Assembly: GCA_034336665.1 (NCBI GenBank)
Contig: JAPFBE010000002.1
Span: 17,338,906 to 17,402,905 of the forward strand
Direction: 5' to 3'
Length of the DNA: 64,000 nt
From: Luscinia megarhynchos
Lineage: Eukaryota; Chordata; Aves; Passeriformes; Turdidae
Shown here: positions 37,001 to 50,800 of the stretch, piece by piece
Position numbering within the stretch: the first letter of the stretch is position 1
How the letters are laid out: the number at the start of each line of letters is the position of its first letter
Made by a program: the position numbers and the translations under genes
The notes under the pieces: model-generated
The model's database searches: none
What the model saw: only the letters and a program-made list of their open reading frames with translations
Told to the model about the DNA's origin: nothing

Positions 37001-37090
37001 TTCTCAAGGACTGTTTTGGTTCAGCAAGATTTAGCAGTTGGGCTCAAGGGTTAATTCTAAAACATCTCTTTAATCAGAGGACAGTACAGC
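31050..37090. other. Unique sequence, no gene seen
   Basis: No recognisable repeat family or exon chain. A short (AC)n tract lies at about 36080-36092. A pocket at 36788-37054 holds an 88-codon plus-strand frame with retained CpGs but no recognisable domain. The other frames, for example 32744-33103 and 34681-34980, are likewise unassignable. Confidence 0.45.
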
Positions 37091-37180
37091 TGGGAAACTG
37101 AGGCACAGATGCACAGGACACAAATAGAAACAATTCAACATCATCACAGAGACAATTAAAGAGTAGGGAATTTAGGAATC
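37091..37180 (-). mobile_element. Possible MIR-like SINE relic (antisense)
   Basis: GGGAAACTGAGGCACAGATG is close to the reverse complement of the MIR central region. It is followed after about 30 bases by CATCACAGAGAC, where MIR has its GTCACACAG phrase, and then by TAGGGAATTTAGGAATC in the expected relative order. The copy is heavily eroded and the tRNA B box is not legible. Confidence 0.4.
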
Positions 37181-40100
37181 TAATAACCCATATTGGAATT
37201 TAGCCAAGATGCTGAAACAGATGCACAAAGCTGTTGCAAGGATGCTTTGTGTATTCTTTATCATTTTAATATCTTATGTTATACCATATGGTCCCACATT
37301 TCAATCATTGCCATATAAGCCACAAAAGAGGTAAAAGAAACTGTTGACAAAACATTTATAGAGAGTAAATTCCCTGAGGATCTTTTGGGTCTGGGATTTT
37401 ACAGGCATTCCATTTTCAAAATGCTTCTAGACTTAAATAATCCTGGGGAAATATCCCTTTCTCCAGGGCACAGTTGGAAACACAAGACATCGACTGTGCC
37501 CAGTGATAGAGCAAAGTCCACAGACCAAAGAAAAAATAGGAAAGAAAGGCATTCAAAATCATTTGAGAAGGCCTGTGGCAAGAAAAATTCAGAGCAGGGG
37601 ACATCAGGCCAGGAAAGAGCATGGCCAGGAGAAGCAGCCAGGAGAGCTACCACACAGCTGTTTCCTCCTCTGCCCCCTCTCCCAGTGCTTTGTCCTTTAG
37701 CTGACTCTGGCTCTGTCTGCCTTAGTAGGCTTCCTGCTCTTTGTAGGTTTAAACAAACTCTTTGTTATTAGTTTATGTGCTTTTGGCTGTTTGCTTTGCA
37801 AAATGCCCTTTAGTATCTCCATATTTCTGTCTCATATTTACCTACCATTAATTATAATCCTCCTCATAAGCTGAGATCTTCCCTTCCTGTACATTCAGAT
37901 TTTCCAGAATTTTTCCTTTACCTACATCTATTAATTTGCAGTCCCACTCTTTGAGTTGCTCTTTTTTTTTTCTTTTTTTTCCCCTCCTAGGGGTAGTCAT
38001 TTATTACTCATTTTATGGGATGTTTAAGTAGCCCCCATGCTGAGCTGCAACACTTTAATTTCCTCACTTTTCACCTTAACATCTTTTTTACTAGCTTCCT
38101 CATTTTTAAGCCTCCAATTTAGTGCACAATTTAGCATCAGTATACTGGTTCTCAGTACAATTCATCCTCTGAGGACACTTCTATCATACTATTACTTAAG
38201 CACATCTGCACTAATGTAAGCCACTTCAGGGTGGCTGCACTGCAAGGCAGGGATACAGAACCCTGCTCTGTGCCAGCCAGCTTGTCTGCTGCTCCTGGGG
38301 CTTCAGCAGCACACACTGAACACTGAATTTGCCCTGCTTTTAAAGGGATCACTGAGAGCTCTGCCCCAAAACCAACGTGTCCAGATAAGCAGTCTTGCAC
38401 ACAGTGGATTGGGAGGCTCCCAGCACAGAGAGCTTGGCCATGAGCAGGTGCTGTAGGGATGGTGGTGGTGCTGAAGTTCAGCTGTTTTGCTTGAGGGCTT
38501 TTTTCAGTTTCACTATTACACATGTGTGTCCTGTTCAGTTTGCCTTTGCACAGGTATAAATACACAAGGACTCTTAAGAAAACAAAACCTGATCTCATTT
38601 TTTAAGATAAGAAGAAAGGGGAAGTTTGGAAAGATTTTGCAATTGCCTCTCTTACGAAGAACACAGTCATTTTGAGAGACAGGGAAATAAAAGAACATCA
38701 GGCAAAAATTCAGGGATATTGGTAGCTTTGTCTGAGGGTTTACTACACACACATGTGAACAAAAATATCCCTTGACAGAAAACCCTGATAATATTTGGTG
38801 TCTTCCAGAGAAAATGTTGATTTCCTCAAAACTTGAATTTGTGATGGTTGTTTTCAAAGGCTTTTTAGTCATTTGTACCCTCTGTGCTCTCTTTAGGGGC
38901 ATGGCTTTTCTTTGTGGGATTTCATGCAGTGCCTGTTAGAAGATGACATTAATCTTTGTTCAGATGCCTGGACCTTATTCTAATTTTGTGTTTATAGTAA
39001 TCCCCTGTTTCAATTTTTTGGCTGCATCTTTTACTTTTGCTTTCAAATGTAGAGGATAAGTCACCTGATCACAAAAAAATAAGCAAAGAAAACAATGTTT
39101 GTTCTTCAGACCACGGGGTCACCCAGCAAAGTTGGTTAGTTTAGTTTTTGAAGCCAAGACCAGCTGAAAGTTCAGATACGCATTTATCACAACAATGGAA
39201 AACACAAATTGGCTTCGTTTCCTTTTCCTCTCTATGAAGTCATTACCAAACATATTGGCTTGGAACCCTTGGGATTAGGAAGCAGTCAGATCTAGAATAG
39301 GAATAAAAATGCTAGGATTTTTCAGCAATAAAAGAGTGAACTTGAAACTACAAAGGGAAAAAAGAGTGAGAAAGACAAAAGCAGCGATAGAATTGAGACT
39401 GATGACTTTGTAATTGGAAATAATGCAGTAAGGAAATTAACAGACTTGGGAAATGTTTTAGACTCACAGAGAACATTAAAAGTTGATTAAGTATAAAAAG
39501 GGAAAGACCAAAGCTGTAAGGACTATAAATTCACATTTTCTTCAGTAAGGAAAGGGTTAAAATACAAGTGACAATGCAGGAGAAGGAAAACAGGGAAAAT
39601 TACAACTTTGATCTTTCCTTAATTCCAGTACTGAGCAATTCTGAGCTCATTGTGTGGAGAAAGCATATTTTCACTCCTGCTGGGATCTGAGATGCCATTA
39701 ACTGTGGGTTGACCACTGTAGCCAAAAGCTCTGGTGCAAGTCAGTGGCAGAGAAGGACTGTGGGATGGGGCAATGCAGAGCAGTGGGAATGGCAGTCTCT
39801 CCACCCTCCTTACCACCCCCATCAGCTTACCCAGCTCTCTGCCAGCACAGAAAGGTGAGCCTTCAGCCTGCCTCTGCCATCCCTGAGTGCCCCTTGCTTC
39901 TTGGCCAACTGCATGTTGATGGGTGGTTTAGTCTCTGTAAGAGGGAAAAGGTAATATTCCAGAAGACTTGTGCTGCAATACCCTTCCCTCCTCAAAATAT
40001 TCAACAGGAAGCTAGAAATGTTAAGCCATTCTCTATCCAATAGTCTCCTTAAAAAGACATCCTGGATCCAGTTGCTTTATGATGCTTCTGGTAATGCACA

Positions 40101-43100
40101 TCAATAGATAGCAATAGATTTGTGTTCCAAACCCTATCCAAAATGGTCCATAATCAATTTTTTTATCTCATAGGAGATTCAAAATTCAATAGTCTGGAAG
40201 CCTAGGCAAGAGAAAGCTATGTTTAAACATCATCCCCTGCATGCCTGCAGAGTATAATACTTTTTTAAAAGCTCATTTGACATATAGAAAAACATTTCAC
40301 TATCCATAAACACAGTAGCTCTGTGTATAAAAAAGTGGGTAAATTAAACTATCTGAATGAAAAAAAGAGCTGAACTATGGGAGCAAAAATCAGCTGAGTT
40401 AAAATGAGCAAAAGTTGAAGCTCTTTGTATCAAATATTCTTCTGAAATATTCATGTTCTGAAAACACGTTTTAAATATATATAAAGATCCCAGTTTTTTA
40501 CTTTTATCAGGTCATGCCTTAGTCCCTGGGTAGGCACATTTTGACCCAATAGCTCTCATTCTGGGATCAGGGCTTAAATGACCTATTTGGATCTTAGACA
40601 GAGCAGCTGCTCTGGGGAGACACAGACTCTCTGCAGCATCTGTCTTCCTTAATGGAAAGCAAGTTCCTATTTGTTTACCTGCAAAAGGCTGCAAGTTCCA
40701 TTAAAAGAGTGTTCAGGACAGTTTCAGTGCCATGTCCTGAGATACAAAATTTTCTTTGATGTATTTCAATCAGGAATTTTCAACCTACTTTAATTTTCCT
40801 GTATTCCTTGCACCAAACAGTAACAGTAGGAAACCTGAAACATCCCCAGTGTTACTAGAGTTGTGAAAAAAGGAGATACCCAGCTTACTGAATTATTTCC
40901 AAATACTGCTGTAGTTCTCTATGCATCCCTAGTACAAAGGGGAAAAAAGTGAAACCTAATCATTAAAAGAAAACCTGTTTGGATTGTTTGAAGTGTGAAG
41001 GTCTTGTGTTTTGTAGTTAGAAATTACACTTCTTTACGTTTCTTAATCTGATGCAGGTTTTTCGTTTTCTTTCCCTCTTGCTTTTAATTTGACATGCCAA
41101 TCAAAGTTAACATTAGGAAAAACAGCAAAAATAAACCTTGTAATTTATATGCATTCGTGTTGTACACCATAATAGCTCTCATCTTGGCAAAAGTTAGCAG
41201 ATTGTTCTCTGCTCTCAGGAGGAAATAGCATTCATTTTAGGTTTTAATGGAGCTTTAGGGTTATAGTAACTCAAACTAAATCATCATGAATTATTTCTGA
41301 ATCCCATGTTATGTGCTCTCTTTTCTTCCCTTTGTTGGTTTGTGAACATGTGAATTTCACACACTGGCAACTAAAACTTGTGCACTAAATAATATACAGC
41401 CCCTCAGTCTGGATTGGAACAGCAACACTTCAAACTATTCCTGAAATGACAGGAGCCCTGTCCCAGCAACAATGGCACATGCAAACTAATGTCTGGTATT
41501 GTCTAGGATAATAATGGTGTTATGGACACAGAACCATGTCACCACAGGCACAAAAGCTACAAGTATAAATTCTCATGCACAGGTACTTCCAGCAGAACAC
41601 TGGCATTATGTCTCATAAACAGATGAGAAACCAGAAGCAAGTAATGGCAGAGTCAAATAATTACTGCAATTTGGCCAAATGTAATGTAAAATTCCAAAAG
41701 TAGTTTAGAATACCTTTTCTGCAGTAGAAAGAGCAAGACATTCAGATGTGTGAACAGAAAATTTCAGGGTATGTTTCTCCATTTATCTAAAACCTGTTTC
41801 AATCTGGAATGGGAATGCACAGATAGTCAAACCAATTGGTGTGATAGTGCAGAAGTGCATACACCTGTATGAGAAGCTAGTTTTAGCATAAATTTCTGTG
41901 ACACTAACCATAACCACCAAAACATAAATCTTATTTTAGTGCTTTTTCTCAGGAGGTTGGCATCCTTTCAAAATATCTTCTTGAAAGATTTGTCTGTACT
42001 TGCCCTTGTGCTCCTACAGCTGAAAGATACAGATTTGCAGTACTTTTCAATGAGATTTGTCAGCTACTCTAATGAGACAGTAGATTAACTCTACAGCATT
42101 ATGAAGAGCCACAGAGCCTGATGATATGCCAGATGACTTTGGGAACTACTTTTGATCCAGACAATTCATAATTTCTGTATCTTTTTGATACATTTGGTCC
42201 AGAACAAATGAGCCACTGAATTTCCTTTTTCCTTCTACAGCCCAATCAGTCAGAAAGATTAAATGTTTTCCGGACGGCACTTGTTTAGAAATCATAGGAG
42301 GTTCAAAAGTTCTTCAGATTTTGAAATTTTGTTGTATGCAGTGATGTGAAGTCAGTGTCACTTCCATTTTAAATGCTAAACGTGTTCTAAAGTAGATCAC
42401 GTGTACTTACCAGTTCAGATTTTGCCACTTGTGGTTTGTTGGAATATTTTATTCCTGGTTAGAAGCCATCTAAGACGAATAAGAAAAAGGATAAATAATT
42501 TCTAGGCTATCTATACTTGACATGTTATTTTTGTTATATATAATTAACTGTGGAAAACAATTGAATAAACTAAATACATGTAAGCAGAAAGTTATGTATA
42601 CCTGTGGTTTTTCAGACACTTGGTATTAACTGTGTGATGAACCATGTAGGGATAAGAAGAACTGTTGGCTTCCTACCAGAAACAAGATTTTCTGCACTCT
42701 GCATATCTTCTCACATAGAACATACTCTCACCAAAAGTAGCATAGTCTCAGATAAGGAAAACCCATGCCCAGTATTGGTAGTTCACAGACTAAAAGAAAA
42801 AGTATAGTTTTATATCCTTTGGATAAATTCACTAATGCAACTTGACCAGAGGTGCTACTGCTGTGGCAGTGACATTCTTAAGTCTCTATTTCCCTCCTCT
42901 TACCTCTTTTATATAGCTGTATCTTCAGCTGTCTAACAAAAGTAGGCTTTTATCTTGCAGGACATTGTACCTGAGGCCATTTACCAGGAAAGAAAGAATG
43001 GCACTATTCTGCAGGTGCAGGTGCACTGCATAAATTTACAACTGGCATCTAACAAAGGCAAGGCTACTTAACAAAAAAAATCAACATTTTGGCTTACCTT

Positions 43101-46100
43101 TACAATCCTGAAAGAAGCTAGACCAATGTGATCCTAGACCTAAGAAGGAAAATCAAAATGACCTTTGGAAACAAAAAAGGTGCATTCTGCATTTCTTCAG
43201 TTTTAGTGACAAACTCTAGAGGTAAACAGCTGTAGATGTAAGATACTGGATAAAAGGAATAGGCAAATCTGAGGAACATCTTGAAATAAGGGGGAACACA
43301 TAATGGAAACTGGTGTACCATCCATTTTTGATATACCAGCACCCACTCATTGCAGCTGTTACATACACAGCCATTCTTCTGGCTTCCCTCCTTCACACTA
43401 TCTCATTTCTCCTTTAAGTAGTAAGTCTTAATTCTTCCTTGTGCTTTAATGTCATAGCAGTGGCTCTCTTTTTCTTTCTATTCTTTCTCCTTTTTCTTCA
43501 CACACTGACAAAAGCTTCTTCTGCCCATGATTCCTACTGGGTCTCTTTCCCTATATAATATTTTCTAATTCCATCTATTTTCCTTTCCACAAAGTTTAAT
43601 CCTTCCACAAAAGATTTAATTATCTAACCCAAGTATGTGAAAGGATGTTCCCACAAGTCAAGCTAGTAAAATGCAAGAGTTGGCCCCATTATGTTTATTT
43701 TACACACAGAGGGGAGAAAGGGAACTTGTATGATGAGAAAAATACAAAAAGGAAAAAAAAATTAAAACTAACACTTGCAGTGATTTCAGCCCCAGTGGAA
43801 AACACACATTTATTGGGAAGAATTCTCAGCAGTAATGCTGGAAATCTAACATTTTCTAGCTCAATTACAACATCGGATCCTAGATATTGGTAAGAGGCTT
43901 GTTTCTCAGAACTTTGATACTGAATCAATACTGTGCTAACTTGTGATGCATTAAAACAGTGCAGGAGGTGTCCAAATGTTATTAATAGTTTCATAGCCTT
44001 CCCATCTATTCTTCCAGACATACTTAGTTATTGTCAAAATTACTGTTTTATTGAAATAAAAACAAGCACGTTATGGACTTACATGAAGTTGCACTTTGAA
44101 AGACAGCCTAACGAATTCCAGGGAGTCTGACAGCACCCTCAGTGGTTTTTCCCTTCTCTTTTCACCATGATCCCAGAAATTCAAAGGCTTCACGTTACCT
44201 ATGGCCTGCTTTTGAACAACAGGAATGGTGGGGACCCCAAAACCAGCACCATATTTTAGGGCTGGTGCAGGTTCAGTGGCATTTAAGAACCAAGTACTTG
44301 GCCAAGCCCCCAGATACGACAGGCAAGCACTTCCATATGGAATTAATCTTCTCCCACTTCACAGATCCACAGTGGAATTCTCTACATCCCATCTGTTGGT
44401 ACAGACTCCCTTTCTACTCAATGCAGAAAAATGAGCACTTGCAGAGTGCTTACAATTCACCTGCTGTGCCCTAATAGAGGAAAAACAGTACTAGGAACTG
44501 CCTGATTTTTATCCCAGACCTGCAAAGCCAAGCAGATGGAGATATGGGCTATTGATTCCTGCATTTGGACAAACAACTCCCAGCCATGGTGTATAAAACT
44601 GAGTAATATGGATGTTCTCTTCAGCCTTGTGTCCTGGAGCTATTCCATTCCCCTTCATCTTCTGAGTAGCCCTATTTCCTATTTTTGGGTTTTTTATCAT
44701 CAGTGTCTTAACTGCTACTTCATTGGACTGAATTTCCATGCTGATCTCACATTCAGGCAGCTCACATAACTAATTCATTTCCCTCCCCAGGTCTTATAAT
44801 TGATGATTTCCAGTTTCATAGAAGGACACTATTGTTATAAGTCTCTTGATGGTTAGGTAATTCAGAAAATCCCATCTCACATTTCTCTCTTTAAAAACTT
44901 GACCTATGTTTCCCTGTCTATTCACACAGTCATAGACTCTGTTAGGAGCCTCCAACACTACAAATTACAATTTACTGGGATGACTGAGAACTTTTCAGTT
45001 TATTTTTATGAAATGGATTATTCTCAGCTGGGACCTAGATGTTGACCTCATTGATTTTTTCCCCCCACACAGGCCACTAATGCAGCACTGGAATGCATCA
45101 TATTTGACTGGACACAATCAAAGCTGCTGAACTTGCCTATAACCACTTTTGTGTGCAGTTCTATTAGGCTGAGTCTCCCTGATGCATGAGACAAAGTTTC
45201 TTTCCATGTTGGTGGAACAAAAGGAGAAAAAAAATCAGAATATTTGGCCAGTTATAGGGTTAGAGGATGTAATTTTGTAGTGTAAACACTGATCCAAGCA
45301 GAAAACACTCACTTTTAAGGAAGAAAGAGTTATATAACCTTCATATGGTTAACTGAAATCAGAACTAATTATTCATTTTTCTCCTCTCCAAAGAATTACT
45401 AGTTGACTACCATTTCCTTCTTTAGGACAAGTGCTGATGAAATTGCATCTTTAAAATGTAACCTATTAGTGTTTGCAAAAATGACACTCCATTAAGAAAT
45501 TAATCATTCATCTATGATGGTCACAAAAAAAGTAGTGAGGTTTTTCTTCTCCTTCTTTCTTTCTTTCCTAATCCTTGGATTTTACCTATAGCCTGTGTGC
45601 AAGTAATGCACATTAGTCAATTAATAAGCTGTTAAATGACAACAGTTCCAGGCAATTTAATTACTGTTGGTAAAATAAGAAATGAGTTATTGCATGCCAG
45701 TAACTAATTTCAGCTCCTTTCCTTGGAACAAATCAACTTTAAGTGTGATGGCTTATTTAGGAAAAAAAAACCAGAACAATTTCTTCCTAGCAAATGCAAA
45801 CTACTGAGTAATTTTTTGGAAAAAAATATAAATGCCTTGTCAAAATCTTCTGCCCTTTGCTCCTAGTGCCAGGCAAAGTTTATTTTAAAAACTAGGTTAC
45901 TGTTTCTGCAACTAAATATACTAAAAAATATAGTGTGAGCATAAAGAAAGAAAAAAAACCCCCATGCAACCCAGAATGCTCTTCCCTCCATTTCAGCCAT
46001 TATGTAGGTTTATATCATAAATATATTAAGATGAATGAACTTTATCATTCCACTGAAATATGTAATTCTGTAGTAAAACACTCATTTGCTGTAACTGAGG

Positions 46101-47590
46101 GTATGCAAAATTGTGCATAAGTTTTCTTTTCTGAAGTATAAAGAAATAATTTGAATATATCCATATTCAGATATTGATAATAATGTCTAGCAGAACAATT
46201 TATAACCTACATTTCAATAACTCCCAATAATAAAATGACATATCCAAAACACATTAGTAGCTGCTGGTCTCAAAAGACAACAGCATGGTTTACAGCCTCT
46301 CTCAAGGAAGAAGAGGAAGCACCAATTTAGGAGAATCTCATATAATGTTAGTGCTTCATACCAGAAGGAATTCAGCAGTACCCCAGAGGCTCCACCTCCC
46401 TCATGCAGGTTCTGTGACATTTCTGGAGTGAGTTGACTCCAGCACCACTCTATGACTAGAGACAGCTCTCTCAGAAAGTTTATTTCACTGTTCTGTGGCA
46501 TTTTTTACAGGGAAGGAAGTAACTTTTAATGCAACAAGCTCTGAGAAAATTTCATTTTCATATCCTTGCATAGGTGTGGACTGCTGAGAAAATTACTAAC
46601 AGGCTCTTAAATGAGTGACTAGAAGAAAAACAAGGAAAATCACTGGAAACATTTTGGTGTTTTTTTAGTTATTTTTTTCATCCACAGCCTATTTAACACC
46701 TTCTTACTGCTGGGAATTGGGTCTTGACTGAGGGCTCCTCACCAAAAAAAAGACAGTAGAGATGGGTTTTTATGCAAGGATTGCCACAGATAAAACAAAT
46801 AAATTTTAAGAAGTGACATCACCAGGTACCTTTGTTTTTGCAAAATTTTCCAAAAAATACACTTTATTCAAAAGAAGATGCAACAGTTTCTTGAACACTT
46901 AATAACGGTTACATAATAATCAAACTGCAGCAGTTCTTATAGAATCAAGTCAAGTGAGTAAAAAGAAAAATTTTCTATTAATGGTCAAGAATTGAGCTAG
47001 TCCAAAGCTCTCAAAAAAATAGCTTTCACTTGAAAAGCACCTGTGCAAGAAAGCTGCATAAATGCAACTATAAATTCAAAGCTCTAAAAAGAATAAAGCA
47101 AAAAAAAATAGTCCTTACATCCACATATTCCTTAAAAATTTTCATATTTACAATTTTTTTATTCAGATAGCTTAGACCTCAGTGTGTCCAGAACGCTTAC
47201 TGCGTTCACCTTTATAGGCTAAAATCCAATGTATGTCAAAACACCAATGTCAGTCAAAACACCTCTTTTGTCTGGCCTCAACAGTTATAAAATATGAAAA
47301 AAAGGGTTTTCATCATCCCCATCGAGTACTAGTTCCTTGCTGTATAATAATATGTATGAATCCTTTAACAGTGAAATTGAATTGACTCCCAAATGCAGGA
47401 ACACAGATCTGAGAACTACACAGATCAAGGTATCTGGCTGCATCAGATATCAGACAGGTTTCCCAAGTGGTCAGCGATGAGATCCTCACCTCTTCTCTGT
47501 GTCCTTTACTGGAAAGACACTTCTTACAACTGAGAGTTCTGCAAATATGCCCTCTTGTGCCTCTGGCCTCTGCACTGACAGAAACAGGGG
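37181..47590. other. Unique AT-rich sequence, no gene seen
   Basis: This ten-kilobase stretch holds a polypyrimidine run at 37959-37988 and a GC-richer pocket at 38210-38470. It also has conserved-looking AT-rich blocks at about 41030-41260, 42260-42430 (with a CACGTG E-box at 42398-42403) and 45590-45730. No transposon family or exon is recognised. Confidence 0.45.
37959..37988 (+). repeat. Polypyrimidine tract
   Basis: C, T10, C, T8, then CCCCTCCTAG. It looks like a strong splice acceptor, but the downstream sequence is not a credible exon (a stop follows within a dozen codons in the frame I followed). It is best treated as low complexity. Confidence 0.7.
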
Positions 47591-47878
47591 CAGACACTGA
47601 TCTCTTCTCTGTGGTGCTCAGTGACAGGACCTAAGCTGTGTCAGGGGAGGTTTAGGTTGGGTATCAGGAAAAGGTTCTCCACCCAGAGGGTGTTTGGTCA
47701 CTGGAACAGGCTCCCCAGGGCAGTGGTCACAGCAGCAGCCTGGCAGAGTTCAGGAAGTGCTTGGACAACTCTCCAAGGGACATGGTGTGACTCTTGGGGT
47801 GTCCCATGCAGGGCCAGGGGTTGGACTCAATAATCCTTGTGGATCCCTTCTAACTCAGCATATTCTGTGATTCTGTGA
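47591..47878 (+). mobile_element. CR1 LINE, 3'-end fragment including end of ORF2 (sense)
   Basis: Landmarks in order are CTCTGTGGTGCTCAGTGACA, AGCTGTGTCAGGGGAGG, CCACCCAGAGGGTGTTTGG, CTGGAACAGGCTCCCCAGGG, CATGGTGTGACTCTTGGGG and TTGGACTCAATAATCC, ending CATATTCTGTGATTCTGTGA. Translation of 47621-47833 shows the C-terminal reverse-transcriptase-protein phrases QGRFRLGIRKRFSTQ and HWNRLPRAVV. The fragment lacks a short stretch between GACAGGACC and AAGCTGTG compared with full CR1 copies. CR1 moves by target-primed reverse transcription and usually inserts 5' truncated; this copy is dead. Confidence 0.96.
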
Positions 47879-50800
47879 AGCCCCAACATCTCTGGAAATT
47901 TCAGACACCAGCTACACTAGAATGGAAGAGAATTCTACACCTTAGTCAGATGAAAATACTGGAGACTATTATGAGAAGGTCAGGCCTTTAATCCCCTGAT
48001 TATTTGCCCATTTATCAGACTCTAGGCTTATCTTTTTCTCTATTACATGCCTCTCTTCATATTTTATTGCTGTAGCAACCACCTATTGTAGATTACCTAT
48101 GAAGCACTCCCTTGTCTTGCAATTCTGATGGAACTGCTCCATTGCATAGCAAACCATGACTTACTTAAACTCAATAAATTTTGTTTACTTATTGTGCTGT
48201 ACTCTTTATTACTACACTATCCTGTACAATGTCACAGCCACTTTTTAAAATTAAAATTAATACACAGAAAATTATGCTCCTCTAATAAATGAAAATTAAG
48301 TGCACAGAAAGAATTGAACACATGCTTACCAGTAATTACTGTTCATATATTACTATATCAATAATAGTTTTGCTTCAGATAAAGTCCAAGCAATCTCAGT
48401 AAAAATAAATATTAAAATTGTGAGTCTGATCTAAAGACTCACCAGAACAGAAAGATTTTCTAGAAAAAAACAGATAATTGTCTGCAATATGAGAGTGCAA
48501 ACAGCTTAACAATTAGGAGCATTTCTGTGTACAGAATTACTTCACTCGTAAAACAGTCCACACTTCCTCTTTGCAGTTCCTTAATAGTTCATTCCTTGAT
48601 GTAACAATCCACTTGCTGCTAAATACAGATACAGATACAAAACAGATTCCCCTGGACAAGAGTTATTGCCTTTCTTCTCATGACTCTGTGGACATGAACA
48701 GTCCCAGCTTAGATACACAGTGAAGCAAACAAATTTGATATGTTAGGAGTCACCAGTCATAATGAGAGGTGCATAATAAACAAGTCAGCTCCAGAAATAT
48801 CCACTTTGTTGTGCAAGTGCAGTGACTGTCTGATGCATGCAGTTCATCACTCTGTGCTTTCTGAGACAGGGAAAAAGGCTGTTCTGCACATTAGCTACAA
48901 CCAGTTTGCTAGGTATGTCCAAAATACTCAGCAGTAGCACAGAGAATCATCCTGCCTGTCAGAGCACAGTACTTGAAAATACTCCAAAGTTATGAAGTCC
49001 TGAGGCACAGACCAATCCCAGGACCAGGCAATAGGAACTGGTGGTCTACTGCTTGGACCTCATAGAATTCATCAACTAGACAAATGCATTTGCAGGTAAC
49101 AGGACCTTCCACCATCATAATACAAAGTGTCACCATGGTCATTGCCTAAGCAAAAGTACTGGGTTTGGGTTTTTTTCCAGTCATACAGATCACTGCTGGC
49201 AAAAGAAAAAGCAAAAAGAATGTTTTAATGTTTATGACAAAGAATAATGGAATTTGCAAACATTTTGCAGTATGGTAAGATCTTAAAAATTTACATATTT
49301 GTTTGTAAGCAGAAGAAAATAAATCCATCTCTCCTTCATCCTGTCTACATTTAAGTCATGTCTAATGCAATTAATTGGGACATAAACATTCTTCATTAAT
49401 TCCCAACAACTCCAAGATTTGGAGCCCCATTTATGAGCATATGCTTTGCCAGAGACAACCTTACTGCCTTTTTTAACTGTTACAGCTGGACATAGACACC
49501 AAGAAGGAAATCACCTTCCTGGTATGCTCTGAACAGTTTTACCTTGTAACTCTTCCACAAAGAAGTAAGAGGTTCTTAAGTATGCTTTACTAATGAGCTA
49601 GATGATACCCTTCAAATCAGAAAGAAGAGTTCCCACAACCTGTAGTATAATTACATTTCTATTACTTAATACACTTTCAGTTGCATAACAGCTATCTTGT
49701 GTTGGCAAATCTCCATATATTTACAGGGCAAATGTAATTTATTGCAGAACCAATAATAAAGAGGCATAGTAGAGATAATAACAGGAAAATTGTAGTCAGA
49801 CCTACAGTTTCTGCCACAATGCAGTGTCTACTTATTAAAAACTACTTAGTAATAAATAAAAACATCCAAAGGGATCCACAAGGCTGAGTAGCATCTAGAG
49901 AACAGGAACTTCATACAAAAGAAATGTTCTATGAACTACCACAGAAGAATATGTCAGAAAGCCTCTTGTCACAGGCATTGTCCACTACCTTTCCTCTCCT
50001 CTCACAAAATGTTTCAAAATAGAAAGGACAGGAACAAATGTTGCCTCAGGACACAGATTACCCTCTATGTGCTATTTCAGGTAATGGGGCACAGGATTTC
50101 ACAGGGACATTAGCATGTGCAATTGCCATCCTAGGAGGGACTTTGCTCCCGAAAGGCAGGACATGAAATTTTAGGAAGAACCTGATTATCACTGTTCATT
50201 GAAAATCCAGTTGAGCAGCACCAAAGAGAAGCCTCTCTTTGATGTCTGTCCCTTCATCCTTTTTGTAGTTATCAATAGTCATAATAGTCACATCAGAATT
50301 CTTTCAATATCAGACTATTAAAAAAAAAGTCTATCAGGCATTTTATAATGCAAATATGTCTTTTTAGGCCTTGCAGAGCGGAATGAATCCAGGAGTTATT
50401 GTCCATTCATGCTTTGACCTCTCATCTTCCAGAGCCTCTGGCACATCTACCCTTTTCCTTTTGCATTAGCTATTAAAAAAGCAGACTTCAGAACTGCTTT
50501 CCAAGGAAACCCACATTCAATCCCCCACTTGTAATAGAGATTTACAGTTTAGTTATCTATTGTGAATAATTAGTCTCCTAAAAATTGCTTTGGTAACATT
50601 TAACGTGACACGGGTTCTCTGCTATGCTCTCCTTCCATATTTCAACATTTTATATTGTAGCTCCCTTTTGACAAACCCTATTAACCAAACCTTCCAGGCC
50701 TTACTGAAAATGTCAGGCTATAGAAAACAGATAAGAATTGCCATTCTGCAGTGCCAGCAGAGGCCTCCTGACTTGAATCTGGCAACCCTTTACTAAAGCT

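Noticed and set aside
37959..37988. Strong splice-acceptor-like polypyrimidine tract ending in CTCCTAG
   Set aside because: The following sequence gives no credible exon, so it was kept only as low complexity.
38152..38598. 148-codon minus-strand open frame
   Set aside because: It is the longest frame outside the satellite, but it lies in a locally GC-richer pocket where stops are rarer. It has no recognisable domain, signal or splice context. It could be an unidentified repeat.
41600..41665. Weak MIR-like phrase (ACAGATGAGAAACC, then GTAATGGCAGAGTC)
   Set aside because: Too short and too diverged to separate from chance without a profile search.
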